NCBI GenBank assembly: GCA_030549205.1
Contig: JAUKTV010000006.1
Location: 1,258,501 to 1,322,500, forward strand
DNA length: 64,000 bases
Source: Apiosordaria backusii
Lineage: Eukaryota; Ascomycota; Sordariomycetes; Sordariales; Lasiosphaeriaceae
Direction: 5' to 3'
Numbering within the stretch: position 1 is the first letter of the stretch; each line of letters starts with the position of its first letter. Positions 23,353 through 34,832 of the stretch are shown here, piece after piece. The notes under the pieces were generated by a model, which was not told the DNA's origin, made no database searches, and saw only the letters and a program-made list of their open reading frames with translations. The position numbers were made by a program, and so were the translations under genes.

Positions 23353-25479
23353 TTATACAATAAACACACTCAACCGACTTCCCATCAATTCACTCTTGGG
23401 GAGCTGCACATCTTTCTTGTCAAAGTCGTGCAGTAGTAGCCAACAAATCATCCTGAACACCAGGGCGAACCAAATCGTATTCCTTCTCACTTCAGTATTC
23501 GTCAGCCCGTGCTTCCTCCACGTCTCAGCCCTGCTTGGAGTCGGGGGCAGTCTACCGCCCGCCGCAAAAGTCCCCGTGGCCCTCCTCGAGCCCATCCCGA
23601 AGGTTGGCGGCCTTGGTGACGAGTGCACCGTGCCAGTCCCCGTCCCAGTCGTGCCGTCTTCGCTCATGGTCCCCATGGTCTGAGCCGTCGTGGTCTGTTG
23701 CAGCGCCACCAGACCGAGTCCGTGTCCTCCTTCATACCCTTGTTCCGAGTAGTGTATGTCCTTGGAAGCTTGGGCGGCTTCCTGGTCATAGTGTTGGTTG
23801 GTCTCGTCAAGACTGACGGCCCGGATGCGAATGTCTTCAAAATAATGTTTGATCAAGGCCGCCTCGCGCTTCTCGTGTGGTGTCTTGAGCAAGTCGTCAA
23901 AGGAGATGTCGCCTGTAGCTCCCTCGTCGGTTGATATTGGCGGGAAAAGGGGGGGCTGAGCTGGTGTGCCAGGCACCGACTGGCCTGCAAAGTGGCTTGG
24001 CCTCCCCCCAGTGGCTGGTGCAGCAGCTGTTGGACTATACTCGGCCCAGTCGATATCTTTTTGGGACGTGTTGATTGCCAGCAGGACTTCTTGGACATGG
24101 CGGCGAAGGACGTCGAGAACAACATCTTTGGATGTCTTGTTGAGAATGCTATCGTCCACCTCGTCGATGGCACTGTGCAGATCGTTGAGGGACCTGGGTG
24201 AGTATTCCCCGTCACGCCCGGGAAGTTCCTCGTTGAGATCGCTGGCGAGCTTGTCAATATTGGCCAGCTCAGTCGGCGGCTTGTATTTCGGGCCCTGTTC
24301 AGTGTTGATCTCGGCGTCCAGCCTCTTGCGGAATTCGCTCAGCAGACGTCGGGGCGAGAAGGCTTGCTTGTTCAAAGGGAACGCAACGGGGTTGGGGAGG
24401 TAGGTGAATGGCCTGTCCTTGATGTGGAAAGGCCGTGCCAGCATGGCCATGACCTCGAAGACAACGGGAAATAAATGTATGTGCTTTTTGGCCTTGTCCG
24501 AATAACACTGCGTTGTGTACTCGTTGCATCGGATCAGGTTCAGCGTCTCGGCAATCTCGGTGCGGCTCCCCAGTTGTAGCGTCTTGAGGTCCTTTTGCTC
24601 GTTGATGGGCGCTTTCCAATTTCTGTCATCCTTCTTGTCGCGATAAAAGGTTGGCACATTGCCAAAGCTGAGCTCCTTGACTTCGGCCGTCGGTATCACC
24701 CTGTTCTTCTCGAACCTCGGCCAGCCGGGCTTCTCAAACGTAAAGACGAGGCCAAAGTCGGGGACCCGGTTTCCCAGAACGCTGTACCCGTTCCCCTCGG
24801 CGCGATACTTGTTGTTGTCCCGGTCAAACTCTTTCCAGTAGATGCCGAGCACAGCGCAGAGCTCAATGATGTGGCAGATGGCCGTGGTCGCGTAGGGCCT
24901 CTTGACGGCAGGATGCTTGTCAAAACTCCGTGTCATGGACTGAATGGCCACCGCCAACGTCACCGGCCCCTTGAAGGGAAAATCGATGGGGGCTCGTGTC
25001 CCAGGCGATTCCCGTGTGAATTTGCGCCACTCATTAGCCTCCCACTTCTTGGAGTCTCTCTCCATCATCTGCGCTGCCTCGATGGCGAGAATCCAGGTCG
25101 CCAGCTCATTTTTGTGCGTGTGCACGCGTTCCCTCAGCCCGTAATCGTCGGGCGGCAGCTCAACTCTTGTCTTTTCGCAGCTCTCAGCCGTGCCGTCCAC
25201 ATACCAAATCTCCTTACCGTCCACTGGCCCCCTCTTGTTGTCGCTGGCAGCCATGAAGATGATGGGCGCCTCATACTGCACCTCGCCGCGAAACCACTTG
25301 AAACTCAGTCTGGCATGTTCGGCCCATTTCCCCAGCACTTCCTTGTCGCGAATCGAGAGGCCATTGGTTCTCCCAATGACTGCCTGGACGTATTGCAATA
25401 CCACGCCAAGAAGTGCAAGAAGTGAAATGACGAGAGCAGCAATGGCCACCGTTTCCTCCAGAGTCGGCTCGTTGCCCAT
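23353..25479 (-). CDS. Fungal membrane-anchored protein of unknown function
   Basis: An intronless frame of 708 residues. A single hydrophobic segment near the N-terminus (VAIAALVISLLALLGVVLQYV, about residues 11-31) is followed by RTNGLSIRDKEVLGKWAEHA and a long soluble region. The region at about 470-660 is low-complexity and Gly/Ser/Pro/Thr-rich (for example TGTGTGTVHSSPRPP). A second hydrophobic stretch (NTIWFALVFRMICWLLL, about 663-680) lies close to the C-terminus. The arrangement suggests a protein held to a membrane at both ends, with the soluble middle on one side. I recall similar proteins being annotated modin in other ascomycetes but cannot confirm this. No catalytic motif is visible. 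Flanking genes are on the same strand with ordinary spacing. Confidence 0.75.
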   Translation of the reverse strand: MGNEPTLEETVAIAALVISLLALLGVVLQYVQAVIGRTNGLSIRDKEVLGKWAEHARLSFKWFRGEVQYEAPIIFMAASDNKRGPVDGKEIWYVDGTAESCEKTRVELPPDDYGLRERVHTHKNELATWILAIEAAQMMERDSKKWEANEWRKFTRESPGTRAPIDFPFKGPVTLAVAIQSMTRSFDKHPAVKRPYATTAICHIIELCAVLGIYWKEFDRDNNKYRAEGNGYSVLGNRVPDFGLVFTFEKPGWPRFEKNRVIPTAEVKELSFGNVPTFYRDKKDDRNWKAPINEQKDLKTLQLGSRTEIAETLNLIRCNEYTTQCYSDKAKKHIHLFPVVFEVMAMLARPFHIKDRPFTYLPNPVAFPLNKQAFSPRRLLSEFRKRLDAEINTEQGPKYKPPTELANIDKLASDLNEELPGRDGEYSPRSLNDLHSAIDEVDDSILNKTSKDVVLDVLRRHVQEVLLAINTSQKDIDWAEYSPTAAAPATGGRPSHFAGQSVPGTPAQPPLFPPISTDEGATGDISFDDLLKTPHEKREAALIKHYFEDIRIRAVSLDETNQHYDQEAAQASKDIHYSEQGYEGGHGLGLVALQQTTTAQTMGTMSEDGTTGTGTGTVHSSPRPPTFGMGSRRATGTFAAGGRLPPTPSRAETWRKHGLTNTEVRRNTIWFALVFRMICWLLLHDFDKKDVQLPKSELMGSRLSVFIV

Positions 25480-25971
25480 CTCTGTCTGACGCAGGCTCCT
25501 GGTCGGCTAGGGTGGGTTGACGAGTGCGTACATAAGGTACCAGGTATGCTTCATTGATGGATGCGCAGTTGTTCTTGACGAGGCTGCGAGTGATGAGGGG
25601 GGAAGCGCGTACATGTATTCCGCAGTGGCTGAGCGCTCGAGTTACATGCGGCCAGGGCCGGGTCTCGCTTCATGGCCTTGATTGGGATTCGCTTCAAAAT
25701 TTGGGCAAATGGCAATGTAGAATTCAGATGTGGCTCGCACGGCATCTCGCTTACCTTTTCGAAAACAAACATGAGTGAGATGGTCAACAATTATACCCCG
25801 ATAAAAGAGGCGTTATATTTACAGTCATCAAATTACATGGTACAGTACAAAGACCCCAGCCAAGCTCGGTAGATGCCAAGCGTTTCCCCAACGCCATCTT
25901 TCCTTTACTTCATCACTTACTGATCGTGGCAGTCATTATGTCATGCAAAAATGTAAAAAGAAAACATACCG
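25480..25971. other. Intergenic
   Basis: 5' flank of the membrane-anchored protein gene and 3' flank of the ATRIP-like gene. Only short overlapping ORFs; no gene supported. Confidence 0.5.
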
Positions 25972-28632
25972 TCAGCCAAATGCCTTGCCCATCTCCTCTC
26001 CTTCATCCGGTGTGACAGAAAGCTCAATAAGCTCACGAGCGAGATCGCCCGTTGTGGTGTCGATGCCGGCCTCCAAGACCAAATCATCTTCAGCAAAGCA
26101 TAGTCTGGCAAGCATGAGCAGGTATCGTTGCGCTCCCCCATGCGAAGCCGCCAGCTTGGTTCCCATGTTGACGACATCTGCCGTGCGTGGATGCGTGACC
26201 AGCGTGTGAAGCAATAGGATTGCCCGCGCAATGAATCGGGGTAGGAGTACCGCCAGCTTCTTCTCATCGCTATCCCATGGTGGCTGTGTAGTAGCGGACG
26301 CTTCCTGGCCATCAAGTTGCATCGCGTCCGGGCCCTTTGCTGATGGAGTTCGCTTTTGGTGCGTTGCCGGCAACCCCCCATCCAAGTCGTAAAGTCGGTC
26401 AATAGCCCAGCACAATACCGTGACAAGACGAGGGATGGCAACGTCGCTTTTAGCCATCTGCACCATACCGAATGGGCTGGCGGTAAAGATTACTAGAGTC
26501 CGCAACGCGGCGGTCCGCACCTCCAACTCTTTGATGGACCCCCTAGGCGCCCACCTTGGGGACTCGTTCAAAAACAGCGACACGGAGTTGATTGTCTCAC
26601 TCGAGACCTGAGACAAGTTCTTAACTCTGGCTCGGGACACTGGACTTGGGATGGGACCCACACTGTCAGGCAAAACCGACGTCCACAGCAACGAAAGAAT
26701 TCCGTACCAGTCTCGCTCAGGATGTTTGGCTGAGAGCATCCGGAGAACAAACTCGGGCTCGATCGTGCGCCAAAACCGAACGAGAGGCGAGTGCTTCGTG
26801 AGCTCTGGAGTCTCCTCGGTCCCAACCTGGTCATATGATTGTGCTGCGCACCCCAGCGCAGCGAGGTACAAAAGGGCGAGACACTGCGTAACGTCAATAT
26901 CTAAACCCAGCTGTCGGATTGCAGGGTCGGAATGATTGGACAAGTCCCCGTCGGGGGTATGGTGCCGTGGGAGGGCAACAAGCTGGCATGTCGTTGTGCA
27001 CACTGGGACGAGGGATGATATGATATTGGGTGCCACCGCGACAGCATTGAGATCAAGCGTATAAAGCACCAACGATGCCAGATAGTAGACTGGCGCATGG
27101 TACCGTTCCGAAAGACAGCGTTGCCATAGGTCGATCACAAGCTCGGCAAAGTCAGCCAGCAGCCGCAGCGGCTCCTTGGGGTCGCCGAGCCGGGACAGCT
27201 TTTGGAAAATGATGGTGGAGAAAGTCTGGCTGGGGTCCGACGGATAGGTAAACCTCGAGAAGAGGTCAAACGTCGGAGGCTGGTCACGAAGTGCGCTGTG
27301 GTCCAGCACTAGCCTCAAGAACTATGGTAGACGCACAGGTGAGTAAAGGAATGTAATACCAGGGAGCGACAGAAACCAACTTACATCGTACGGAAGCGCG
27401 TTGGGCGTTGATATGATGCGTGCAGGAGTCATCCCTTCACGGTGCGTCCCACGACCTGGCTCTGGTTCGCTGTCATCCACCTCCAGGGCACGATGCGGGC
27501 TGTCCAAGACGTGCCGCTTCCTCTTCCCCCCTTTGGTGGGTGTACGCTCCGTTGCAGCTTGAGCTGCAGGAACCGTTTCTCTCCGTTTCGATGCCGCTGA
27601 GCCTTTGCTGGGACTCGACAAGACTTCGATATTGTTGAAACCATCCGCCTGACCCCAGGTCTTGTTCGTCTTTTTCGGTGTCGTTGCGCCTTCCTTCCTT
27701 CTCGATTTTCCCCGGCCCAGTCCCTCTCTAAGATCCTGGCGGGCAAACTGAAGCTCAGTGGTGACATTGCGGGTTTTGGCCCGGAACTCGTCCAGTTCCC
27801 GCTCGTGCTGTGCAAGGGTCTCGGCGTGTAGCTTCTTCAACCGTGCAATATCAGAGTCGCGTTCTGTCTGTATCTTGTCGTATTTCGATCGGATGATGAG
27901 GGCTTCACCCTTGGCCGTCGCGAGCTCTGACTGAGCGGCAGCCAGTTGGGACTGCAGCTGTGCAATGATATCACTTTGCGGCCCTAGTCCTGTCGGATGG
28001 GCCGCCTGAGACGGTTGCAAGGGGTAGGGTCGTGGAACGGCGGGGACAGGGGGGCGCACGAACTGAGAGTGGGTAGGTGCATGTTGAGGGCGCGGTGGTG
28101 GGGGAGGACGAGCTGGCGGGAGAGGTCGCTGGGAGGGTGGTCCATGGTAAGGAATCGGCCGAGACGACGGCACTGGCGGATACTTGGGAGGCGGAGCGTA
28201 GGCGGGTCGGGCTGTAGGCAGTGGGATGTGCTGATTCCACCGTTGGGTGCTGGCGAGATTGGCACTCAGCTGGGCTTGTTGGACGGGGAGCGACTTTTCG
28301 GCCCAAGCTCCGGCTTGCTTTGGCCCGCCGGGCTGAGACTGTTGGGCGACCTCTTCAAAAACAACTGTGTCGTCGAGGTCATCATCTTCGTCGAGGCCAT
28401 AGTTGTCGTAGTATTGCTGCTGCCGCTGGGACTGGGGTTGGAGCTGGGCATGTTGGGGTTGTCGCGGCTGGTGTTGAGGGCGCTGGTGGGCAAGAGGTGG
28501 ATATATGCGGTTCTGGAGGGGCGGCTGTTGAGAGTTCCGAGCTTGGGTGAGCTGGATGGCATCCTCCTCTAGCTTCTGGAGGTCGCTTTCGTCGATGTTG
28601 TCCAAGAAGTCATCGTCGGAGAAGTCATCCAT
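25972..28632 (-). CDS. uvsD: UvsD / Rad26 / ATRIP-like DNA-damage checkpoint protein
   Basis: Two exons, 28632-27385 and 27321-25972, around a 63-bp intron (GTAAGT...ATAG), give 865 residues. The acidic start MDDFSDDDFLDNIDESDLQKLEEDAIQ is characteristic of fungal ATRIP orthologues. A Pro/Gln-rich disordered region (about 30-215) follows, then a coiled coil of about 80 residues (DIIAQLQSQLAAAQSELATA through ARQDLREGLGRGK) with a basic SRRKEG patch after it. The C-terminal half is helical with no motif, as in the family. ATRIP binds RPA-coated single-stranded DNA and recruits the ATR kinase (UvsB in Aspergillus) to stalled forks and breaks. Frame continuity across the intron (NALPYD-FLRLVLDHS) supports the splice. 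Identification rests on the N-terminus and domain order. Confidence 0.82.
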
Positions 28633-29341
28633 GGTCGTCGGTTGTGGTGCTCAAGGTTAGCATGGCCATGCCATTAAGGTACTCGGCCGCCCGCGCTTGC
28701 TGGGTTGCGACGGGAAACCCCACGTCACAGCCTCGGACGCGTTCAACTTTGTCTGAAGATTATGACAGGAACCTGGAACTGCGTTTTCAGTGATTACCTA
28801 AGCCCAGGGTCTTTCGGACCCGGGCTTTTCCAGGATCCCAGGACCCCACTTCCGGCATGTGATTTGCTGCAAAACGCCGCAACGTTATGACATAGGTTCT
28901 TCCCTAAACCAACTGGAAGTATCGACCAACGGTCCAGCAGTTGTCTGAAGATACCCTAAACATTGTTGTTGTTCGAAGCAAGCAGGGCGTTGTCTTTCTT
29001 TTCAACCTACAAACCCTGCTGTTTCAGTCCCTGTCGCTTGGCTTTGCAGCCGGTTGAGAGTCCCACTTTCCTAGTCAAGACACAATTGACGTAGCACCCC
29101 AGTTTCCAGACCTCGAAATTTCCACCCTGGGCAGAACACCAAACGCAACCCACTCCAGTCTGTCGCCGTGTACCAGTGAGTGTATACTCTGATCGCGCCT
29201 TGCTTAGTTGATTCACCGTGCTAACAGACTCGTTGCGCCCAGGTCGAGAGCAGTCCCGCGCTATCCAGCGTCTTTCGTCCGACTCCAAATCTCTCGGGAA
29301 TTGTACCTTTGCCTGTATACACACCACCATACTTTCCCATC
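28633..29341. other. Divergent promoter region between the ATRIP-like and CDS1-like genes
   Basis: 709 bp separate two divergent start codons. The region nearest CDS1 contains a probable 5'-UTR intron (29176-29227). No gene is supported within it. Confidence 0.6.
29176..29227 (+). other. Probable 5'-UTR intron upstream of the CDP-DAG synthase gene
   Basis: The sequence begins GTGAGT and ends GCTAACAG, combining a consensus donor with a branch-point-like GCTAAC immediately before the acceptor. It lies 114 bp upstream of the chosen ATG and is 52 bp long, like the coding introns here. The GCTAAC is closer to the acceptor than is usual, so this is tentative. Confidence 0.35.
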
Positions 29342-30820
29342 ATGGCGGGAAAGCTGGGTTGGGGGACTTTCGTCTCCCAGGCAGACAAAAAGAGCGAAAA
29401 TGGGCACGAACAAGGCTCAAAATCATTAAGCAAGCCAGAACCCGAAGCGACCATACCTTCCGCTCCTCCGCAGTCAACAGTTTCCGACTATGAAAAGAAG
29501 AAGGCCAACTTCATTGTCAGGACCTTTTGGACATTTGTCATGATTGCGGGCTTCTTTGCGGCTCTGTTTGCTGGCCACATCTATGTCGTCCTGATCATCA
29601 CCACCATCCAGATCGTCTCGTTCAAGGAGGTCATTGCCATCGCCAATGTCGGGTCCCGGGCCCGCGATTTGCGCTTCACAAAATCTTTGAACTGGTACTG
29701 GCTCGCGACAACAATGTACTTTCTGTACGGCGAGAGCGTTGTCTACTACTTCAGACACATCATTCTTGTCGACAAGGTCCTGCAGCCTCTGTCGACACAT
29801 CACCGTTTCATCAGCTTTTGCATCTACATCTTTGGTAGGTCTTCTTTGGCGGTTTATCTTGGGGTTATTTTTGCTAATGTCGCTCGTAGGTTTCGTCTTC
29901 TTTGTCGGTGCCCTGAAGCCGGGGCATCTGAGGTTCCAGTTCTCCCAGTTTGCGTGGACACACATGGCGCTCTTCCTCATCAACATCCAAGCCCATTTCA
30001 TCATGAACAACATCTTTGAGGGCCTTATTTGGTTCTTCCTGCCGGCTGCCCTCGTCATCACCAATGACATCTTTGCCTACATTTGCGGCATCACCTTTGG
30101 CCGCACTCAACTCATCAAGCTGTCACCCAAGAAGACGGTCGAGGGTTTTGTTGGTGCCTGGATCATGACCATGGTTTTTGGCGTGGGACTTACCCATGTC
30201 CTGCTCAGCTCCAATTACTTTATTTGCCCGGCCACCAATCTCGCGACGAGCATTCTGCAGGACATTCATTGCGAGCCAAACCCAGTCTTTATCCCGCGCA
30301 CCTACACAAGCCCTGAATTCTTCTTTCTGCCTCCCGGATACACCCTTAGCGTCACGGTGGCGCCCATGCAGATCCACGCCTTGGTCTGGGCCACGTTTGC
30401 ATCGCTCATCGCCCCGTTCGGTGGCTTCTTTGCCTCGGGTCTCAAGAGATCCTTCAAGATCAAGGACTTTGGCGACTCGATCCCCGGACATGGTGGAATG
30501 ACGGACCGCATGGACTGCCAGTTCATCATGGGCATGTTTGCCTTCCTCTACTACCAGACCTTTATCGCCGTCCGTAACTACAACCCCGGTGCCGTGCTGG
30601 ATATGATGGTCACGGGGTTGAGCATCGACGATCAGGCGCACGTTTTGAAGAGCATGTTGCATATCTGGGCCAGGGATGGCGTCATGCCCCCAGCGGTGAG
30701 TTGATATTTTGGACCCTTGAATCAAGAATTCCGGCTAACACGTGTGCAACGCAGGCCGCCGAGCAAGTTCTCAGCATCTTGGGTGATAACCTTTCCACAG
30801 CCTCTCATTTGACAGAGTAG
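29342..30820 (+). CDS. CDS1: Phosphatidate cytidylyltransferase (CDP-diacylglycerol synthase)
   Basis: Three exons, 29342-29834, 29890-30695 and 30755-30820, give 454 residues. Introns are GTAGGT...GTAG and GTGAGT...GCAG; the second has GCTAAC as branch point. After a polar N-terminus come about seven or eight membrane segments (for example TFVMIAGFFAALFAGHIYV and IWFFLPAALVITNDIFAYI). The CTP-transferase signature is complete: GLKRSFKIKDFGDSIPGHGG followed by MTDRMD. The enzyme makes CDP-diacylglycerol from CTP and phosphatidate in the ER, the precursor of phosphatidylinositol, phosphatidylserine and cardiolipin. The start at MAGKLGWGTF (29342) is preferred; an in-frame ATG 11 codons upstream (29309) lengthens the protein slightly. 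Length and layout match yeast Cds1. Confidence 0.95.
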
Positions 30821-31317
30821 ACTTTTCTCGTGTACTATATGTGCCTGATGGGCACTGGCGTGGTCTATTGTCGACTGTATGGATACCTTATTTTTGCACT
30901 GAGTTCGAGTGTCCGGTGCATTGTGATACTCATATACGGGCATTTAGGCCCTGTCCAGCAATATGAAAGCAGTTACATACATACTGTGGCTCATGATGGG
31001 CCCGTCTGGAATGCCCTGAACGTGGATTCTTCTAGGGTATATATCTGCATTCCAGACAGGCATCAATGTTGCAGACATTTTTTCAACATCCGTATGGGCA
31101 ACAAACCTGGAAAAGATCTTTTGGCACAAGGCGTGAGGCACAGTCATAACAGCGTTTGTAATCTACCCGGAGCGATACGCATGGGGGGAGCATGGAAAAG
31201 CATGGTTTTAATTGAGATTCTCCAATTCAACATTTAAAAATATCTGAACATACTCGTCGTTGTTGTCTTTGTCTTTGTTTCTAGCAACGCCCTGTCTCTT
31301 CTCACTTTGCTCAGGCA
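30821..31317. other. Intergenic
   Basis: 3' region of CDS1 and promoter of the PQ-loop gene. Short ORFs on either strand show no protein signal. Confidence 0.5.
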
Positions 31318-32293
31318 ATGGAGATCACCATCGACATAGCCGACGTTGGAGAGATTCATGTTGCCATGGATATTCCAGCAGCAGCCAACACGCTTGGCAC
31401 ACTTGGAGCGGTAAATCCCGACTTTTCCCCGATCTTCTCTCGCCATCGTGCTTTTTTTGGCTTCACTCATCCTCATCACGCGCAATGCTGACTGGACATG
31501 GAAACAGGTCTGCTGGTCTATTCAGCTGGTCCCTCAGATCATTGTCAACTACCGCCGGCACCATGCCACCGGCCTCCAACACTCCATGATGATGCTCTGG
31601 GCCTGGGCGGGGGTGCCGCTGGGGGTCTACAACATTGTTTCCGACTTCAACGTTGCGCTCAAGGTGCAGCCACAAGTCCTCACCCTCCTGAGCTTGGTCA
31701 CTTGGGGTCAGTGTTTTTACTACCAGAGGAGCTGGGGGATTTTCAAGACGTTGAGTGTGGCGGTGCCGGTTGGGGTGTTGATGGGAGGGGTCGAGGTTGG
31801 GCTCATTTTTGCGCTTTGGAGCCGGGGAGAAGAAGGCGGGCACTGGTCCATGACACTGATGGCTGTGCTGTCTGCGTTACTGCTTGCTTTGGGAGTGTTG
31901 AGACATTACGTGGATATTTGGGAGCATCTGACTGTGAGGGGGATATCGTTTCTATTTGTTGGCATTGATGCTTTGGGGGATGTCTTTTCGCTCGTGTCGA
32001 TTATCTTTCAGTCCAGATTGGATATCTTGGGCATGGCGACTTACGGGACCGAGCTGGTGCTGTGGTTGGGGGTTTTTGCCGCCGGGGGTTGGTATAATCT
32101 TTTACCCAAACTTCGGAAGAGATGGGGACTAACACAAGATGCAAAAGAACTACAAGCAAGGCGGGAACTGGAACGAGGGCAAGGACAGGAGGAAAATGCG
32201 ACTGGTGGAACAACGGCAACCGGGATCGCTTTGCATGATGGGCCATCATCCACGTCTGTTTTTCGGACTGCATCCAGGTCCATAGACATCTGA
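31318..32293 (+). CDS. PQ-loop repeat membrane protein
   Basis: Exon 1 (31318-31410) encodes MEITIDIADVGEIHVAMD and AANTLGTLGA; after a 97-bp intron (GTAAAT...ACAG) exon 2 (31508-32293) opens with VCWSIQLVPQIIVNYRRH, the PQ-loop. The joined GTLGAVCWSIQLVPQI block is the classic first PQ-loop of this family, which fixes the splice and the start. The 292-residue protein has about seven membrane segments, with a weaker second PQ-like turn near SFLFVGIDALGDVFSLVSI, and a polar C-terminal tail. PQ-loop proteins include vacuolar/lysosomal amino-acid exporters and sugar transporters; the substrate here is not evident. It is convergent with the thiolase gene, with 62 bp between stop codons. Confidence 0.85.
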
Positions 32294-32355
32294 AGGGGGT
32301 AGACCAAAACAATTCATCGCTCGCTATATACAATATTTACATACATTACACATCA

Positions 32356-33741
32356 TTATTGCTCGTTGACAAACAAGCCCGCCATGCCCATGCCGGTACC
32401 GATACACATGCTCGTCAACAAAATCTTCTTTCCCGTCTTTCTGCACTCGCTCAGACCGGTAACGATTTGTCTCGCACCAGTGGCGCCGAGCGGGTGGCCC
32501 AGAGCGATGGCACCGCCACGGGGGTTCATCTTGGCCCAGTCGAGCCCAAGCTTGTCCCGGCAGTACACGGCCATGCTGGCAAAGGCCTCGTTGACCTCGA
32601 CGACGTCGACGTCGTTCAGTGTGATGTTGTGCTGGGCGAGCAACTTTGGGATGGCGACGGTGGGGCCAATGCCCATGATGCGGGGAGCCAGACCGGCAGT
32701 AGTCGAGCCGACATACTTGCCCAAGATGGGCTGGCCAAGCTTGATGGCGGTGCTGCGCTTCATCAGCAAGATGGCAGCGGCGCCGTCCGTGACCTGACTG
32801 GCATTGCCGCCGGTGGTGCAGCCGCCCCACTGAGGGAAGGCGGCGCGAATCTTGCCCAGAGACTCGGCGGTGGTGCCCGGGCGGATGCCCTCGTCCTGCG
32901 TCAGAGTGACCGTCTTGGAGTTCCCATCCTTGTCCTTGATCTGGGTGGTGATGGGCACGATCTCATCGTCAAACAGACCGGCCTTTTGCGCCCTTTCGGC
33001 CCTCTGGAAACTTTCGGCAGCAAACTTGTCCATCATCTCGCGGGTGACACCAAAGTCGGCGCTGACGTTTTCCGAAGTCCAACCCATGGGCTGCATGCAG
33101 TCGAGAGCCTCCTGCGAGTGCTTGGTGACCTCTTCGTCAAACGGCTTCTCCAGCGCGTCGCCGCCAGCGGTCATGCTCTCAGCACCCATGGCGATACCAA
33201 CTTCGATGGACCCGTTCGAGATGGCGTGGGCGATGTCGGCAACGGCCTTGAGGCCGGAGGAGCAGAATCGGTTCAGCGCGTAGACCGAGGTAGTATTGGG
33301 ATAGCCCGCCGCGAGGGAGGCGGCGCGCAGCTTGTACGAAGCCTTTCCATCAGAAACCTAGACACCACAAACACAATGTCAGCGTTGAGTGTTCTAAGAG
33401 ACGCCGCAAGGGGACGGACACGGGTGCGCACATTGCCCAGGCAGATATCTTCGACGAGAGCGGGGTCGAGGTTGCTCCGTTGGTTGACCTCCTTCAGGAG
33501 AGCGTAGACCATGTACTCGATGGACGTGTCCTTGAAGCCGCCCTTGCGGGCCTTGGCCAGAGGCGTGCGCACGGCGAGGGTGATGACAATGTCGTCGGCA
33601 TTCTTGGAGGTACTGTTTTGCGACCAGCGGTCAGCGGCTAAAGGTTATTAAAAACTGATCTGCTAGAATAACTCACATTTGCGACAGCCCGTTGCCGGGG
33701 GCGAGGTGCTTGAGGATGGAGCCGAGTCTTTCTACCGCCAT
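32356..33741 (-). CDS. POT1: Peroxisomal 3-ketoacyl-CoA thiolase
   Basis: Three exons, 33741-33677, 33612-33432 and 33357-32356, give 415 residues. Introns are GTGAGT...ACAG and GTGCGC...CTAG. The N-terminus MAVERLGSILKHLAP contains RLGSILKHL, an exact PTS2 peroxisomal signal (R-L-x5-H-L). Catalytic elements are intact: NRFCSSGLKAVADI (nucleophilic Cys), VNEAFASMA, GGAIALGHPLGATGAR (His) and MCIGTGMGMAGL (second Cys). The enzyme performs the last step of peroxisomal beta-oxidation, splitting 3-ketoacyl-CoA into acetyl-CoA and a shortened acyl-CoA. The first ATG gives the PTS2 at the right place, supporting it as the start. A CCTCGG motif 137 bp upstream suggests fatty-acid induction. Confidence 0.95.
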
Positions 33742-34832
33742 TTTGAGTTGTTTGATCTGATGTGAATGGTTGAGAATTGAGGTCGTCTGAGTGAGAAGGG
33801 CGGAAACAACATCAGATTATTATATCAACAATCCAGAGGCCATGTTGCTGCTGACGGGGTGGCGTGGGGTAACTTTGCCTCGGCATCTTTCGGCGTCTGC
33901 GGTTGTTGTCCATCGTCCATGGCTGGTTCGCGGTTGAAAGCTGGGGTGCCGGCGGCAAGGATGGCGTTGGGGTAAAGTGACCCGACCCCCCAACGGGCCA
34001 CGGCTCACAAGTTTTGCGGGGAAAAGACTCGCTTCCCCCATCGGCAATTGCTGTTTGATTTCCGTCGATATTTTCCTGATGCAAAAAATCTTGTCGCTGG
34101 TTTTTTTTTGTGGTCCGACAACTTTGAGTCGGGGTCGAGCTAGTTTCTTAGCCCTGGCCTTGAAAGTTCTCTGACAGACTGTGCTGCTTGTGCCTTGCAT
34201 TTGTCGCACCCCAGACTCAGATGACAGCTTTGCCGAGTTGGACCTTTGCATGGACATTGTCTGATCCTGCCGTGTCGTTGTCGAGATGGGACCAAAACTG
34301 ACAGAAGTGACAAACTGACAGAGCAATCTTGGCATGCAGGAGAGATACCTAAGCGCCACCTCAGCTCTTGACGAGGCTTGGCGGCCTGTGCAGCCACGAG
34401 CTTGCCCCATCGAGCTGAAGAGGAAAGGTTCATGGATGCTCATCAGATACGGGGGCTTTTCAGCTGGCCATCTTCTTGTTGCCTTTGAGATTTGACCGCG
34501 CCCATGTGGTCGTCCTGAGTATCCTCTTCATCATGTTTCTGTCTCCTGTTCATTGTTGAAACCACCGACTCGGCACCTTTTGCCGCACTTACGCTCGTTT
34601 TTATCGTCTCGGAATTGGATACAAACTTTACGCAGTAGACCTCGGATTGGGTTGGTAATTGGGGACGCCCGCTGCCCCTGAGCTGCAAACAGAGACCACC
34701 TACGAGCGCGCGCGCGTCGCTTTCTGGATCTAACTTGGCCATCTGTCTGTCCGGTTGTTGTGTCTCTGATCAAAGAGACAGTCACCAAACCCCACCGTTT
34801 CACCACCAACGCTCCGTGCGACTCTGCGCGAC
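33742..34832. other. Divergent intergenic region between thiolase and GH128 genes
   Basis: About 1.1 kb with no supported gene; several overlapping ORFs of 60-200 codons lack any family signal. It should carry the promoters of the thiolase (minus) and the GH128 gene (plus). Confidence 0.5.
33878..33883 (+). promoter_or_regulatory. FarA/FarB-type CCTCGG site upstream of the thiolase gene
   Basis: CCTCGG (CCGAGG on the other strand) lies 137 bp upstream of the thiolase ATG. This core is known as the binding motif of the fatty-acid regulators FarA/FarB/CTF1, which induce beta-oxidation genes. A six-base match can occur by chance, so the case rests on its position. Confidence 0.4.

Noticed and set aside
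32359..33507. 382-codon plus-strand ORF
   Set aside because: It is the antisense of the thiolase exons and has no motif of its own.
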